64,000 bases of DNA from Plectrocnemia conspersa (lineage: Eukaryota; Arthropoda; Insecta; Trichoptera; Polycentropodidae), in the NCBI GenBank assembly GCA_009617715.1, contig VTFK01000282.1, forward strand, positions 308,310 through 372,309, read 5' to 3'. The position numbers and the translations under genes were made by a program. Of the stretch, positions 1-13,010 are shown in pieces (the first letter of the stretch is position 1; each line of letters begins with the position of its first letter). The notes under the pieces are model-generated. The model was not told the DNA's origin. It searched no databases and saw nothing but the letters and a program-made list of their open reading frames with translations.

Positions 1-1860
1 AAATTTAATATATAAGTTCTTTGAACATTAAATTAAATTATAATTAGTTTTGTAGTGCTACACATTTTTAGTAATAATTTTATAAATTTGAGTAACGCCA
101 TAGCGCTGATATAAATAATAATGAAATAATAACACAATATTCATATTATTAATTAAATTTAAAGAACAACCCTTATAATATATTTGTTTACATAGGCAAA
201 TGTAAAATAAATGATTGTACTTATTTGTTAAATATCCCTGATAATACCCGATAAACGAACGATTGAACAAAAATTAGCATTACACAAGAATCGTTTAACT
301 TAAAGCATTCTAAGCTTTCCAAGATTCTATGAAATTGTTACATATATTAAGTCGATCCTCGAGAAGCAATTTCTCGTTTCAAAGAATGCGTTTTATTTAC
401 ACTGTTTACATTTAAATCTGCCCGTAAAAAGTAAACTATTGAACTCAATTTTTTTGCACTTAAGTTTTGTGTAAAATAATAATTATCGAAATTGTTCATT
501 TATATTAAATAACACACAAAATAAAAAGTATATTCATATTTTATATTTTAATTACAACCCATTTTTTTAAATTAACACTAATTAAATCTATATCTGATTT
601 AACACTTTGCGGCCTTGAGCAAAACGATTTTTCAAACTGATTTTAATAATTTCGCATATTATTTTAATATAATGTTATAACATTTTTTAAATAATGTTTA
701 TATTTTTTTATAAATATTTTAACTACAGCAAAACCGTAGATCGTTTAATACATGCATATTCAAAACTAAGAGCATTTTTACCAAGAAAAAAATTAAACTG
801 AAATATTGTTTAGCTTTGGAAGGCTTGGATGTACCACACTAGACCATGACTATTCTAATGCATTTCATTGTGTTTGGTAATTTAAGTACAGCTTTTCAAA
901 TCAATTATTTTCTTATTTTATATAATTTAAATCCTTTCAAACATTACAACATAAATTAATGTTATTTTCTTACAATTTTATTTCATTATTTATCTTAATG
1001 TTTTAATTTACAGTACAGCTGCGGCACGTTAAAAAACGTAAAGATTCAGCGTAACTTTTTTACGTGCGTCTTTTATACATTTGGAGCAATAAAAAATCAT
1101 ATCGCTAAGATTATAATAAAGATATGAGCCCTTATAGGTCACCTTATGACTTATCCGGGTTAAAATAATAACATTTTATGTTATGGCTCCAGTATACGCA
1201 GTAAGTCCCTGCGTTACGTTCGCTCTTATTTGTTAATAAAACGCACTTTTTTCGTATGATAACAAAATGCGACTTTGTACAGGATGATTCAAAATAATCA
1301 CTAGTTTAAATTACAATTCATTAGGATATTAGAAAGTTCGTCATTATACAGTGTCTTTTAAATTTTATCTCTTCAAATCAATTTTTAAAGTTCAAATCAG
1401 TTGGTAAAACTACATAAAGCAAAAAATTGAATACTTTTTTATATAAGACGCACACATTATTACCTTCTTTAAGCATTTAAAATGCATAAACCACAATTAA
1501 TAAATTTCTCATTAAAAGCGTCTAAAAAAATCATCACTAAAAGTAATATTGCGAAATGTCTAAAAATAATTATATAATTTTGTTCGAAAACCTGTTCAAA
1601 AATAAAGTACACGTCAACTAAATTACAATAAACTAAAGTAACTTTTCTTTATAATAAAAAAATAATTTTTACACAGTACCATAAAAATATTTATTTAGTA
1701 TTTTGCCAAAACAAATGTTTTTTGCCTTACGATGCATTTAAGGTATAAAATAACATATAAATCGATAGGGCTTCAATTTTTAGCAAAAAAAATATGATAC
1801 AGTGTTATTAAAAATATCCTATGCCTTGATAGTCATGCGTGTTTATACTTCTAAGTCTAA
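1..1860. other. AT-rich sequence, no gene seen
   Basis: No exon, RNA gene or transposon end is recognisable. The only structure is an imperfect inverted repeat at 1024-1067 (arms gcacgttaaaaaacgta and its near-complement 1051-1067), in a slightly GC-richer patch that continues to about 1270. A 70-codon minus-strand frame at 58-270 is A/T codons only and reads as chance. Confidence 0.6.
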
Positions 1861-2182
1861 GCCGATCACACCGAGTGGATGAACGGTGGATAAAATTTCG
1901 CAGCGGTTGCCAGAAAAAGTCACACGGACCGATCCGAAATCAAATATTCGGAAGAGGGTCCCGTGCCGTACCATAAAACAGAATGAATATGGCGTAAGCA
2001 CATTTTCCGGTTATTCTCTCTCCTTCGCCAGCAGCAGGGACAGGTCGGCCCTCGAAGACAGTGGGAAAAGTGTAAGTGAAGTTTCGGAGAAAATCCGGCA
2101 TTATATCTACCTATGTATGGTACATATAGGCGAATTAGACCGCCGAAGCGAGCGTTGTAAAAATATAAATTTATTAGAGTGA
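1860..2182. other. GC-richer island with a 98-codon plus-strand frame
   Basis: Base composition rises sharply against the flanks. A frame from ATG at 1886 to 2182 stays open and is rich in Ser, Arg and Lys, with no domain I recognise. A donor-like AGTGTAAGTG at about 2069-2078 lies inside it, so a 5' UTR or upstream exon is possible, but no matching acceptor is convincing. Conserved non-coding or regulatory DNA is the simplest reading. A real short gene is not excluded. Confidence 0.3.
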
Positions 2183-2219
2183 GTCTAGAAGAGAAGCGTG
2201 TATGTGAAGCTTAAATAGC

Positions 2220-2275
2220 AGTACATGAGCTAAGTTAGTACATACGTAGTACATGAGCTAAATTAGTACATCAGG
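2220..2275. repeat. 28-bp tandem duplication
   Basis: Two adjacent copies, 2220-2247 and 2248-2275, both begin agtacatgagctaa and both contain ttagtacat, differing at a few positions. It directly follows the GC-richer island and has no coding content. Confidence 0.8.
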
Positions 2276-2279
2276 GATG

Positions 2280-4430
2280 ATGTTGCATTGTAAACGATGC
2301 TGGCGTAAAATAACCAAGAAATTCCCTTATTAAATTTAGAATCGTTCTAAAGTTATAAAGACAATGACGTGATTTAGGAGAAAATCCTTACAGCGAAACA
2401 ATTTGCTTCAGATATCCTATATATATACTTTGAGAACTTATATTTAATATGTTACGAAACTTAAACTTGAGCAATTGACTTGTGTAAATAAATCTTCTGT
2501 ACCTTAAAGCGGTAATGTGCCGTAACTTAATAGCAATTGAATTTATTTATTATATTTATATTAAAAGTTTTATATTGAGTATCTGATATTACTTAATTGA
2601 AAACAATTAGTGATTGGAACAAGACGTTCGTAGTTAATATCGTCAAAATATTTACGTATCATTATCATATTTAAGACCGTTAATTTTTCTTTAACTTTAC
2701 CACGCCTTATATTTACCTTGTATTTTTTTAAATAAATACTTACGAAGAACTTGGGTAAAAATATATTTTACAAGAATAGTAAGAACATCCATTAAATGAT
2801 CATTTTTTTACTAGTGTCAGAAAAAAATAATTTAAAATCTTTCTAATCAATCATTTCTACATTTTTTATAAAGTACAGAAAAACTAATTATTAAATTATT
2901 TATATTTATTAATATATTCATAACCATGTTCTGATTGAACAACCAATTTAAGTTGTCATATAAAATATAATGCCAAAAATGAATAGACATATATATTTAA
3001 ATAGTTTACAGTCTTAATTAATAATATTTTTAAAGCTTTAAATTGTAAATTTAGTTGAATTTTTAATTTAAAAATAAAATATAGATATAATTGTCTCTAA
3101 TATTTGTTATTTTTAGTTTGTAAAGTAGCCTTTTACAATACAACATAATAATGAGATGCCCCCTTAGAGTTAATCAATTTCTTAGAATTTTGGACGACTT
3201 GGAATGCTAAGTTTCAAACAATTCAGTTCATATCTTACGTTTCCCGTATGTTAATTATAACTCAAACACTATTAACTTTAAAGAAAGAACATTTTGAATG
3301 AATATATGTATAAATTTATAGTATATTTGCTAATAATAGTTATAATCTGGTCAAAAATTATTTACAGAACATGTTTATCCATTTCACAAACTGCAAATAA
3401 CCGAGTGTAAAAAAGTAAATCCTACAGTTGTTTATTTATATTATTTTTATCTTAAATTTATGTAGACAGAAATCCATATTATATTCTCCCAGCCAAATAA
3501 AATATTTTTTTTTTAATTTAAAAAGTGCTAACTCTTTAAAGTTTGTAAGAAAAAAAGTTTTAAAAATATAAACTGAACAAAGCTATATAATACCTTCATG
3601 AAATTGATAGCTATAACTATATAAAAAAACAGCAAATGCTGTGTAGAATTAAAATATTTAAGTAGCAATTAAAATATTAAATATCTGATTAATGATTCCG
3701 AAGTTAACTAAATTTATTTTTAAATTATATAAATACTTTTTCTATTATATGTGTATATAAAAACATATTATCTGCTTGCATAAAATACAACATAAAATTT
3801 AGCAATTATTTATAATTAGACTTATATGTTTATAATTTATTTATTAGTACTAATATTGAATAATACATTAGATTGATTCATAAAGTACTACTACTAAATT
3901 ATAAAATAGTTTATAATTGATATAAAAATAATATATTTTAATAAATCTTAGTGTCTGGTTTTGTTCAATACTACATTTTCAACAGTACATTTTTAATCCA
4001 ATATAACCCACTGTATATACAATTTTATTAGCAATAAAAATATATGTATATACTTCATTAAATATTATTTATTGCAATTTTAATAATATTCTTAATTTTA
4101 ATAATCTAGTCGCGTGCTTAAATATACAACCTACAAATGGTATATGACATTTATCCTTACCAGGAAACATATAATGGGTCAGTGGATAATAAAGACGTTT
4201 GATACCGAGTTTTCGTCAAATATAGAGGCTACTGAAAGTTTTGCCGAGTTAGTAGCATGTGCGGGCGAAAAGCAATTCGGTTTTATCCGGTAATGGATTG
4301 AATAGAATCCCAACTGTGGATTATTATTATTAGAAAGTCAACAATGAGACGGTACAATCTTTTATTATTATTTTTTGTTCCTTTCGTCCTTTTATATATA
4401 TTATATATTACATTAGATATGAAAAGCCGC
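2280..4430. other. AT-rich sequence, nothing recognised
   Basis: Long A/T runs with no open frame of note and no repeat ends. A minus-strand donor-like CTG/GTAAGG occurs at about 4157-4162 with a possible acceptor at about 4235. The enclosed 60-70 nt has a stop in every frame before the donor, so I do not call it an exon. Confidence 0.5.
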
Positions 4431-4680
4431 AACGACATTTATGTAACGTTTCGCCACCGAGAAGAATTAATTCTTCGGGATTAATTCGAAATTGCGAATC
4501 GCAACTTGGGAGCTTGAATGGAAAATTATTATTTTTTTCATTCCATTCCGTTCGAATCCAGAACGAGATAAGATTTCGACGGAAGTTTCAATAAGGCGTC
4601 GTTTGTTCCGCTTGCTTGGGTAGATTTAATGAGCGATCGCTCAAGGTCTGAGATATTGTCATGTGGCTAATGTAAATCTC
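4430..4680. other. GC-richer island with 16-bp perfect palindrome
   Basis: The palindrome gaagaattaattcttc spans 4461-4476 and carries a central AATTAATT of the kind bound by homeodomain proteins. A second attaattcgaaatt follows at once. No coding frame persists. I infer regulatory or conserved non-coding DNA from composition and motif content only. Confidence 0.35.
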
Positions 4681-5003
4681 GATAATTTTCTAAGACGTGA
4701 AACACAAAGACCTACTTTTACATTCAATTTATATTTAACAATAAAATCAGACTCGAGAAATATAAAGTAGAATTTTGAAAATTTAATAATGAATTTCATT
4801 TTTTTTAATCTGAAGTACCCATTACAATACCTTTCGTCCCCAAATAGATGCTTTGAAAATCAGATATATTGAATAAGGCGTTCGAATTTTGAAGGCAAGA
4901 AGTACATTTTATATTTGAGGCTATGAAAAAATGGGGATAAAATCACTTATTTTTGCATTTCATATGAAAAAAATGCGTCACTTTACTTACAGGCGCAAAA
5001 TTT

Positions 5004-5051
5004 ATTACAAATTTATGTTTCTATATAATTACAAATTTATGTTTCTAAATT
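5004..5051. repeat. 24-bp tandem duplication
   Basis: The block attacaaatttatgtttcta occurs at 5004-5023 and again at 5028-5047, a period of 24 bp. It is a local slippage-type duplication in AT-rich DNA with no coding meaning. Confidence 0.75.
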
Positions 5052-5234
5052 TTATACACCAGATTTTTTTTCAAAATTATTTTAAATAAATGTTTACTAA
5101 TAATATTGTGACGTTAGAAAATGAGTTATAATGATTGTTTTGGTGAAATATTTATTTTTAAATATTATTAAAATAAAATATGATAAAATATTTAAATAAA
5201 TTAAATTTGCATGCTTTATAATTACTATAAAATA

Positions 5235-5304
5235 TCCTAATTATAGTGACGAAACAAAATTACCAAAATGTCTTAATTATACTGACGAGACAAAATTACC
5301 AAAA
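5235..5304. repeat. 36-bp tandem duplication
   Basis: Two 34-bp copies at 5235-5268 and 5271-5304 differ at only a few bases. Both end with acaaaattaccaaaa. It is a local duplication in AT-rich sequence. Confidence 0.8.
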
Positions 5305-5426
5305 AAAAATTTATGACAAATGCTAAAATCTGTTTTGAAAATATCTAATGCAAGAGAAACACAATAAAAACACAAACATATCTTTAAATATTTAAGTAGA
5401 AAAAAAAACTAATGTAAAAAATCTCA

Positions 5427-5630
5427 CTCTGGTACCACTGAAATGACGGCGGTGTAGAGCAACACATTCTTTGGCGGACTGCGACGGGGTTTGGCGTACG
5501 GCGGTGCCTCGTCCGTCACCCAAATAACATTATTTTATTATGTACCATAAATTGGTAGCATTCAATAAAATACTACTGCAGCAGTTCAATATGTGTTTAA
5601 TTGCCATCCGTCACCACCCGTCCGCCAAAT
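5427..5630. repeat. Dispersed GC-rich repeat, copy 1
   Basis: This patch has a diverged partner at 20340-20535. Ordered anchors are shared: cctcgtccg (5507-5515 here, 20416-20424 there) and attgccatccgtcac (5600-5614, against attgcccacc-type 20510-20524), then a further gtccg. The distance between the two anchors is 93 bp here and 94 bp there, so this is true homology and not a shared word. The family is unknown. It could be a transposon end or UTR, or a duplicated conserved element. Confidence 0.6.
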
Positions 5631-5639
5631 TAATTTCAT

Positions 5640-6840
5640 TTTTAAAATTTATTTAATTAGCAATAATAGTGATTATATGTAATTGCTATAATTTTAATTA
5701 AGCTATATTTTTCTGTTTAATTAAATTTATGAAATTAGATATCTCTTTATTATTTACTTATCAATCGCTTAATACTGATTGCGAATCAGCATTTGAAAAT
5801 ATAATTTGCCGAAAGATTACACAATATAAAGGAATGCAATCTAGTATATTTATAATACCCTAGAATTTCCCTTATGCACTCTATTTTTAAACCACATTTA
5901 GGTGTGGACTCATTGCGTGTCGTTGCCAAATAAAGGCTTGAGTGTGCCTTCATGTGTGTATATTATACACTATGTATATCCAGAGATACGTATACATACA
6001 TATTTTACAGCTGATGTTCTGGGGTTTAATAATAAAAGCGCATGTAATTATGCTCACAACCCCAAGTTTCGCCCTTGGACAAAACACATATTTACAAAAG
6101 GGAATAAAAAGGTACTATATAGAACGTATAATTCACGCTGTGTGTTTTCTGACGTATAATAACAACGCACGTGGGATAAGGGCGGTTACTATTTTTTTTA
6201 TAAAATGAAATAAAATTGTATTTTATACATAACTCAGACTTTCATTGACAGTTATGATGATGGATCATTTCATTCACGTAACCTGTAAATAAAATATATT
6301 ATATCGGCTTTCTGTTATTTTTTCTGGTTAATTTAATTTAGCCGTATATTTCGTAAAGCTGGAATGTTTCTTCTTAGGGTGCTGTCACCTATAACAGTTA
6401 CAGGTAAATCAATAGTGAGCGTATCAAAGAATAGATTGATTTATCGGTATTGATATATTATAAACACAGTTTATTTACAGAAAATAATTGTATCACATAT
6501 TTTAGTGAAGTTATACAGAATAATAATAGAAACAATATATTTTTGATACAAAGAGCACGCATCACTTAATTTATTATTTTTCATACAATAATTCAATATT
6601 TTCCACCCGAAATAATATTAAAATAAAATAGAAAGGTACGAGGTACGCATTAAATAAATACATACTTAAATATTCGATTGTACAATAAGCACTCAATCTG
6701 AGATTCGTACCGCGTTCCATGTAACAATGCCATTATAAATTCGACGAGTGCTTCCAAAACATTCGCATAAGTATAATATATATTTATGTATAATAATAGT
6801 ATTTTTTCATCGCCGAGATTTGAATAAACAAAGCGAAAAT
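5640..6840. other. AT-rich sequence, overlapping short frames rejected
   Basis: Two overlapping plus-strand frames (5902-6159 and 5942-6208) and two near 6650-6930 lack domain signatures and show no splice or repeat context. Nothing else is recognised. Confidence 0.5.
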
Positions 6841-7135
6841 CAATTGATGGAAACAAACAGACCGCCGCTTAAATATTCAAATTCTACTAACAAGGAAACT
6901 CTTTTGTATCCAGATCTGAAATCTGGGTAAAGGGGTATACACTCGAGTGTTACCTTTGGGCCATGGAGCTGCCTTGTACCTTTTGCAGATTTTATTCAAA
7001 AATCCTAGAAGTCTGCGCCGATGCTTATCTGGAATAATCCGGATTTCGGAATTGGGTCCCATACAATTTTGAATAATGAAAGAACCTCCGCGTTTTGCCT
7101 CTCTCCTCTCTTTACTCATTGCCGTGTTTTAGCAT
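6840..7135 (-). other. GC-richer island with 80-codon minus-strand frame
   Basis: A minus-strand frame from an ATG at 7119 down to 6877 encodes an Arg/Lys-rich peptide beginning MSKERREAKRGG. Composition is clearly above background. A donor-like AAAG/GTAACA lies inside it at about 6950. I do not recognise the protein and cannot tell a short exon from conserved non-coding DNA. Confidence 0.25.
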
Positions 7136-7849
7136 TTGAATAATTAATAATAAAAAAGCCTGCCATATTTTGGAGGATTATAAAAATATCTTTTATATCA
7201 AAATATACTTGATATATTTTTTTTTAATAATTATTTTAATGCTTTGGGTATACTATTAGATATATAAATACAGATTGGTACAATAAGTATTTTATTTTTA
7301 AAGCGATATTTATGAGAAAATCATTATATAAATGAGTTTTATTGACATACTTATACACAAATAACAGGGAAATATGTCGTTGAAATGTCAACCATTTTAG
7401 CATCGTAAATGTAAGAATTAATACTTAGTTTATAATATTATTTCAACAAAATCTATCGAAGTACTACAAGATGAGCGAAAAAGGCATTGGTTTTGAGGAC
7501 GTGCACTAACGATCAATTGAGACAAACGTTCAACAATTATAAGAAAATATTCGTCTAGCATCGGTTATAAAATTATCTGCAGCACATGGTTTTAAAAACA
7601 TGGTGAAGCCAGTCAGACGCTTAATCTATATTTTTGCGTTACAAAATACATTTTTTTATTATGCAGATTCAATTGGTATAAAATCAAAAATAAAGTTTAA
7701 ATTAGAAATAGGATATAACTCTTTATGAACTTAAATTTTTAAATAAATAATATATATAGCGCTATAATATGTATATATAAAATACAAAAATACATAAGTA
7801 GTTAATACTGCTATTAAACGTCTTTAAGAATACGATTTTTTATTACACA

Positions 7850-8250
7850 TTATCTGGGGACGTAGATCCTCGGCGACGCGCTATCTAAAATCTGTTGGTC
7901 GATGGGGAACGAGGATGAGATTATCGTTCTCAGTAAAAGGAAGTGGCACAGATTAGTGAAGCTTTTCTTAGAGAGTTCTAAGAAGAGCTTATTTGGTGGA
8001 GAAAACTCCAGGGCTTTATGCACATAAACATAAACTCATAACTGAGCCTCTAAGAAAGTCTTTGCTTCGTAAAAACAGCTCTGAACTTAAGGCTCTAGGC
8101 AGTCATAAAAAAGGCTAACCAGGCTAACAAAAAAATTGCTGCTTTTACTGCTCTGATCAAAGACCCAATATCATCTGTCCGTAGTTTCTCAATTTTTTTG
8201 ATATCCAGACGAAGGGGTAAGGTTTTTTGTAAGCACTTAGAAACGCATAT
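7850..8250 (+). other. Unassigned segment with protein-like patches
   Basis: Two plus-strand stretches look more like protein than chance. One is a 48-codon run at about 7868-8020, with the motif NEDEIIVLSKRKWHRLVK. The other is a roughly 45-codon run at about 8110-8245, with KANQANKKIAAFTALIK. They are in different frames with stops between. This would fit a decayed transposon or pseudogene, but I recognise no family. Confidence 0.25.
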
Positions 8251-8974
8251 TTAAATAATTTTTTCAATGACTTCAATATGTTTTTAAGAAAGGTTTTATG
8301 CAATCCTAATATTTCTCGAGATCAAGTTACAATGATTTCAAGAACCATCAAAAGTCATTTCAAAATTTAGCGAACGTCGTCATCTTTTTTTGGCTTGCGG
8401 TCGTCCCAAATATATACAATACATTTATGAAATATTTAATGAAACCTTTTTTTTACAAATTTGCGTATATTTGCCTTTAGATCTATTATATAAAAACTTT
8501 CTATATCTTATATCTAAGATAAATAATACTAAATCAAGTAATTGCCATTCTAAGCGTAATTGTTTTTTTGCTATTACTAAATTGTTATTAATTAATTATT
8601 TTAAATTAAATTCTAGAGATTTTAAATACAAGTTTAATTCCAACAATCATATTATTGCCGTTAATGTGAATTTATTGAATTTATGATCCTTTTATTTTTT
8701 GTCAATTGTAATCAAAAAACTATGTACATATAAATGTAAACACAAATCCCTATAAATAATTATTAAAGCCATGATAAATGTATATCAATCATAGCAAAAA
8801 TTTCTATTCAACAAATTTTTAAACCTGAATAATTGTAGTGTAAATTAATAATTTTTTACTAAATAAGGTTTACAATTATTTGATTAAAATTAAAATTATC
8901 GTTAAAAGTATCGTAATTATATTTTTTACCTATTATTAACTCACTAATATTTCATTTCAAATACAAATGTAAAT

Positions 8975-9180
8975 ATTTATTGATAAATATCAATATATAA
9001 ACTACCTTCATGTTGATGTACAAATAAAATAAAGGACCTAGTATTTATCCTTGTGGAACACCACAAAAAACAATATTTTTTCTTAAACACTGTGTTTATG
9101 TAACACAAAATAATAATTAGTACAAAAAATTCTAGGACAACCACAGATTCTATAAACATAGGTTTTACCAGAATCTATCA
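8975..9180 (-). pseudogene. Reverse transcriptase palm relic (non-LTR type)
   Basis: Read on the minus strand, 9065 down to about 9000 encodes CGVPQG-stop-ILGPLLFYLYIN, the conserved palm block of non-LTR reverse transcriptases, with a stop where Ser is usual. It is followed, in a shifted frame, by a GSLYxDxY-like stretch where the YADD box is expected. The flanking sequence is too eroded to place ends, tail or target duplication. It is the scrap of an old insertion and is not functional. Confidence 0.7.
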
Positions 9181-9189
9181 AATGGCAAA

Positions 9190-10970
9190 AAAAAAAAATA
9201 TTTTTTAAATCCTATACAAAAACACCCTTCGTTTACGCCTTATGAGATAATTAGTATGTAAATTCAGGCATTTGGTTCAGCATCTTGTGACTCGCCATAA
9301 TAAACGACACATGATCTAGGTTTAATAAATGGTACTCATAAAAAGGGCATGCTTTAAATATTTATAGAAATCGAATTAAAATACTAATAATTTCCAATGT
9401 CAACGTGTACAATTTCTGTGATATTATGTATCATACATATATACAAATATATTAAAACGTTTAATAAAACATGATTATGAGTTGAGTAAATTTTGTTTAA
9501 TTTGCCAGATTAGTTAAAAAAAATATTTTATTTTGCTACTTACAAGGTTTAAACTATATTTAAAAAACGATATACCGTCATTATTTTGTATATATATATA
9601 TTAAAAAAAATTTATCAAAATATTACTAATACAAAATAGTTTTAATCTTAAAACTAAAATTTAAAGCTAAAAATTCAAAGCACATTCGTACATTTAATGG
9701 AAAAATTAAAGACTTTCACAAAAATAATCATAAATATTTTCATTTAATAAAACAGATTCAGCAAATATTTACTGCTCTAAGTATTCTATATTAAATAATA
9801 TTTTTATTTTACTCAGATTACGTCGATTCTAGCTCAAATAAGCAATATCTGCGGGCTACGTCTATAGGGCGCAAATTCAATTTCGCCATATCGCGAATCT
9901 AAGATTTTTTGTATAAAATTACTAAGCAGATGATTTCAAATAGCATCTGGTGGGTTTTATTGAATTTTTTGTATTTTAAATTTGCTCCGAAAATAGAACT
10001 AATATTATGAAATTATATTAAATTCAATAAAGATTTCATAAAAAATACAAGGTCCGATTCAATTACACTAATCGTCTTGTTTGCCATTTTATCTAATTTA
10101 GATATCCCAAAAGATAGGCGAAACACTTTTTTCGACGTCATAATTCACAGATAAGGGCCAATTAAGAGCAGGTAAAAAGAAAAATAAAGACAGGTGTGAA
10201 GAGCCTTACAAAAAATATAAACACCCTATTAACTTTTAAAAAAATAATTGCAGCTCTTTGTTAAATTAAAAATAACAATTATTTTAAATACTCTCTATAT
10301 ATAAAAAGATGGAGTATATTTAATAAACATTATTTTTTATTCTTGTTTACGTATTTTGCGAGGGTTTTTTAATTTATTATCAATGCTTTTAAAATATTAT
10401 CAAATACAGAATGTACGGAATAAACGATTATTTTTTAAATAATTTGTAACTAAAATGTTACTAAACAATAATAACGTAGAAACATAGAAAGTCTGGCTGC
10501 AAGAATCATGTAGATTTTTGCGTTCAAGAGTAAATTTTAAGGTTTGTTAGTCTTTTTAAATGCAGCTTAATTTTACATAATAATTAAGTTATGTCGGTGT
10601 CGTAGAAAAAATCTTGTACGTTAATGTTTATGATTTTTCATTCTTTCACAGTGGCAAAACGGTTGTGAAACACTGAATAATATCACCATAACATAACTCA
10701 TACAAAACATTAAAAAAAATATTATTTTAATAGACGTTTAAGGATTGATAAATCAGTTTTTAAAAAATGAAAAAGTTACAGAACTGATATTGCATAAAAA
10801 AATAAAAAAAATATTAAAAGACACAAAATGTTATATAGGAAAGCTTTGAATTTAGTTGATCCTTAAACATTTGATTGACCTAATAAAATTAGTGTTTTAC
10901 TTAACAATTTATTCACAATTACCACTTACAATCAATTACAATATTAGCTCAATTGTCATTTATCTGTATG
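9190..10970. other. AT-rich sequence, nothing recognised
   Basis: A mildly GC-richer stretch at about 9820-9900 and another at 10080-10200 show no persistent frame, repeat end or splice pair. The rest is A/T-rich background. Confidence 0.5.
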
Positions 10971-10979
10971 TCAAGATTT

Positions 10980-11640
10980 GTTCACTCGACAAGAAGTGTT
11001 TGCTGAGATAATTTTCGTACATGGTTTGAATAACATAATATATTAGGTTTTGATCGAATTTCTTGATTATATGTTATTGCGTCAGTAATACGTCTACAAC
11101 AATGCGCTATAATATACGTGACAAAGCGACCATATGTTTGATTTACTGCCACATTAAGCCATGTCCGAAGCGACATCCATTAGCCGTGGCCGTAATAATG
11201 AACACAGACAGGATATCTCCTTTTCGAAATGGATTAGCCTCGATTAAAGGATGATTCGTTTCTATCTGGACTACTCTTTACACGGACATACAGGGGTGAG
11301 TTGTAGGGTGGGTTGAAAAAATAAAAGAACGCCGAGATGCGTATCTGGACCGTGATGGGGCCCCGTAAAGCATTAAATGACTTGACAATTTCTTTTTTCC
11401 GGCCGTGAAAAGATATCCTGGGCCCCCGGTTCCGGAAAACGAGTTTTTACCCGATTTGAAGCGAGCTCTTTCTTACTATGCTTTTTTACGTTCGAAAAAT
11501 TTCGAATATACAAACGGGAAATGAGTACCACGAGCGACTGACTCTCTCTCCCTCCGAACTTCATTTTCCGGGGAAAATGATTCGTCACGCTAAATATTGC
11601 GTCTGAATCTAAAAGGATTGAGTTTGAACTATGGTACAAG
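10980..11640. other. GC-richer island with inverted repeats
   Basis: This is among the most GC-rich segments of the left third. An inverted repeat ttttccgg/ccggaaaa brackets 11395-11439, and a further ttccgggg follows at about 11566. Short frames occur on both strands (10982-11176, 11063-11254, 11373-11663), but none has a recognisable product and they conflict. I infer conserved non-coding or regulatory DNA. Confidence 0.35.
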
Positions 11641-12059
11641 TAACACAAAACGCATTCAAACAAATTAATATTTATGATTTTTTCTGTTCAAATATAAATA
11701 CTTTAACAAATTATTTACGTGCTCATTTTATATCCGAATTTAATATAAAAATGTTTCAAGCAATATAAAACAAAACTTAAATCATATTTCACCCAGTAGA
11801 TAAATCACGTAAATTCAGCGCACATAGACATTATATATTTATTATGTTACCCTTAACCATTACATCCATACGTATTTACAAAGTCCATTATGCCTTGTAT
11901 CAATTACCATTAATCAAGATTTCCACAAATTCGCAAGTGATATTATCAATATTACATAAAGCGTAATGTCCTCGTAGGATATTAAATTAAATATATATTT
12001 GATTGCAATATTTTTAAAAATTTGTTTCAAACCATTGATTTGAAGTAATTGGATTTAAG

Positions 12060-12240
12060 ATTGTCTTTTCTGTCTGACTCAAGCAATTTGACAGGAAAAT
12101 GACAGACGCAGAATTATTAAGGTGAAATCTGGGCCGGTTAATAATTAGCTGGGGGTCTTGAAAACTTCGCGAAAAGTTTTAAAAATTAAGATCACGAAGG
12201 CTTTGCCAAAAATTTTCAGAGGGCTAACTGTATAATAATG
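12060..12240. other. Small GC-richer island
   Basis: About 180 bp containing gggccggttaataattagctggggg, split here as gggccggttaataatta then gctggggg. No open frame persists. It resembles the other islands. Function is unknown and regulatory DNA is only inferred from composition. Confidence 0.3.
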
Positions 12241-12839
12241 TTATAATGTTACTTAAACGGGTGCGAATAATATACAAAAATATTAGATAATATAAACTTA
12301 TATTATTTATTTTAATTAACACTCTTTGCTGTTTTATAATATTCACGTATGAGTAAATATTATGAAACTACTTTGATTAAATTACATTTAATTAATTATA
12401 AGCGGCTGTAGACACCTAATTAAGGCATTCCGGACATTTTCGTTCAGATTAGTTTACCATACGTTTTAATATTCATTGTATAAATAATTCCAGTAGTCAA
12501 ATATGTGCATATTAAATGGGTACATAGAGTGTCCCATAAATATGCCCATGAACATTTTTAGTATTACAATAGTAAATATTTTTATCTAACGATACTTTTT
12601 CCCACGTGCTGATAGCAATAACTTAAATGCTTTAGTTTTTTTAACATTTGTGCTTAATTTGTAATATTTTTTTTGTAGTATTTTTAATTTCACGACATAA
12701 TTAATAATTAACTTTTATATATATTTTATATATCTACTGAAATCTAAGCGATATAATCGCAGAAAAATATGAATAGTTGTATAATCAATTTATTGTGAAT
12801 TCCAATCCTTTAAAATTAAGCTATAAAATAAATTTAAAG

Positions 12840-13010
12840 TGCTTATTTTTCACGTATCTTAAAAAACTTTATAATACTACAATAAAAACAATATTTAATT
12901 TAAATATAAGCACAAAAATTCCTACGCACATTTTGCTTTAAAGGCTGAAGAACAGATAACAGCCAAATATACTTAAATTAGCACTTAATCCATTGCTAAT
13001 TATTGTACTT
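12840..13010 (+). mobile_element. Decayed 3' relic of the 20.6-kb non-LTR family
   Basis: The stretch around 12895-12955 (aatttaaatataagcac, then cctacgcacattttgcttt) aligns with the region just after the RT frame of the element at 20585-21849 (cctaagcacatattgcttt). It also matches the relic at 14770-15110. Only the C-terminal and 3' UTR part is visible. Ends cannot be fixed. Confidence 0.5.

Noticed and set aside
4157..4235. Minus-strand exon candidate with donor CTG/GTAAGG
   Set aside because: All frames contain a stop, and the acceptor is poor. It could be a terminal coding exon in phase 1, but the evidence is too thin.
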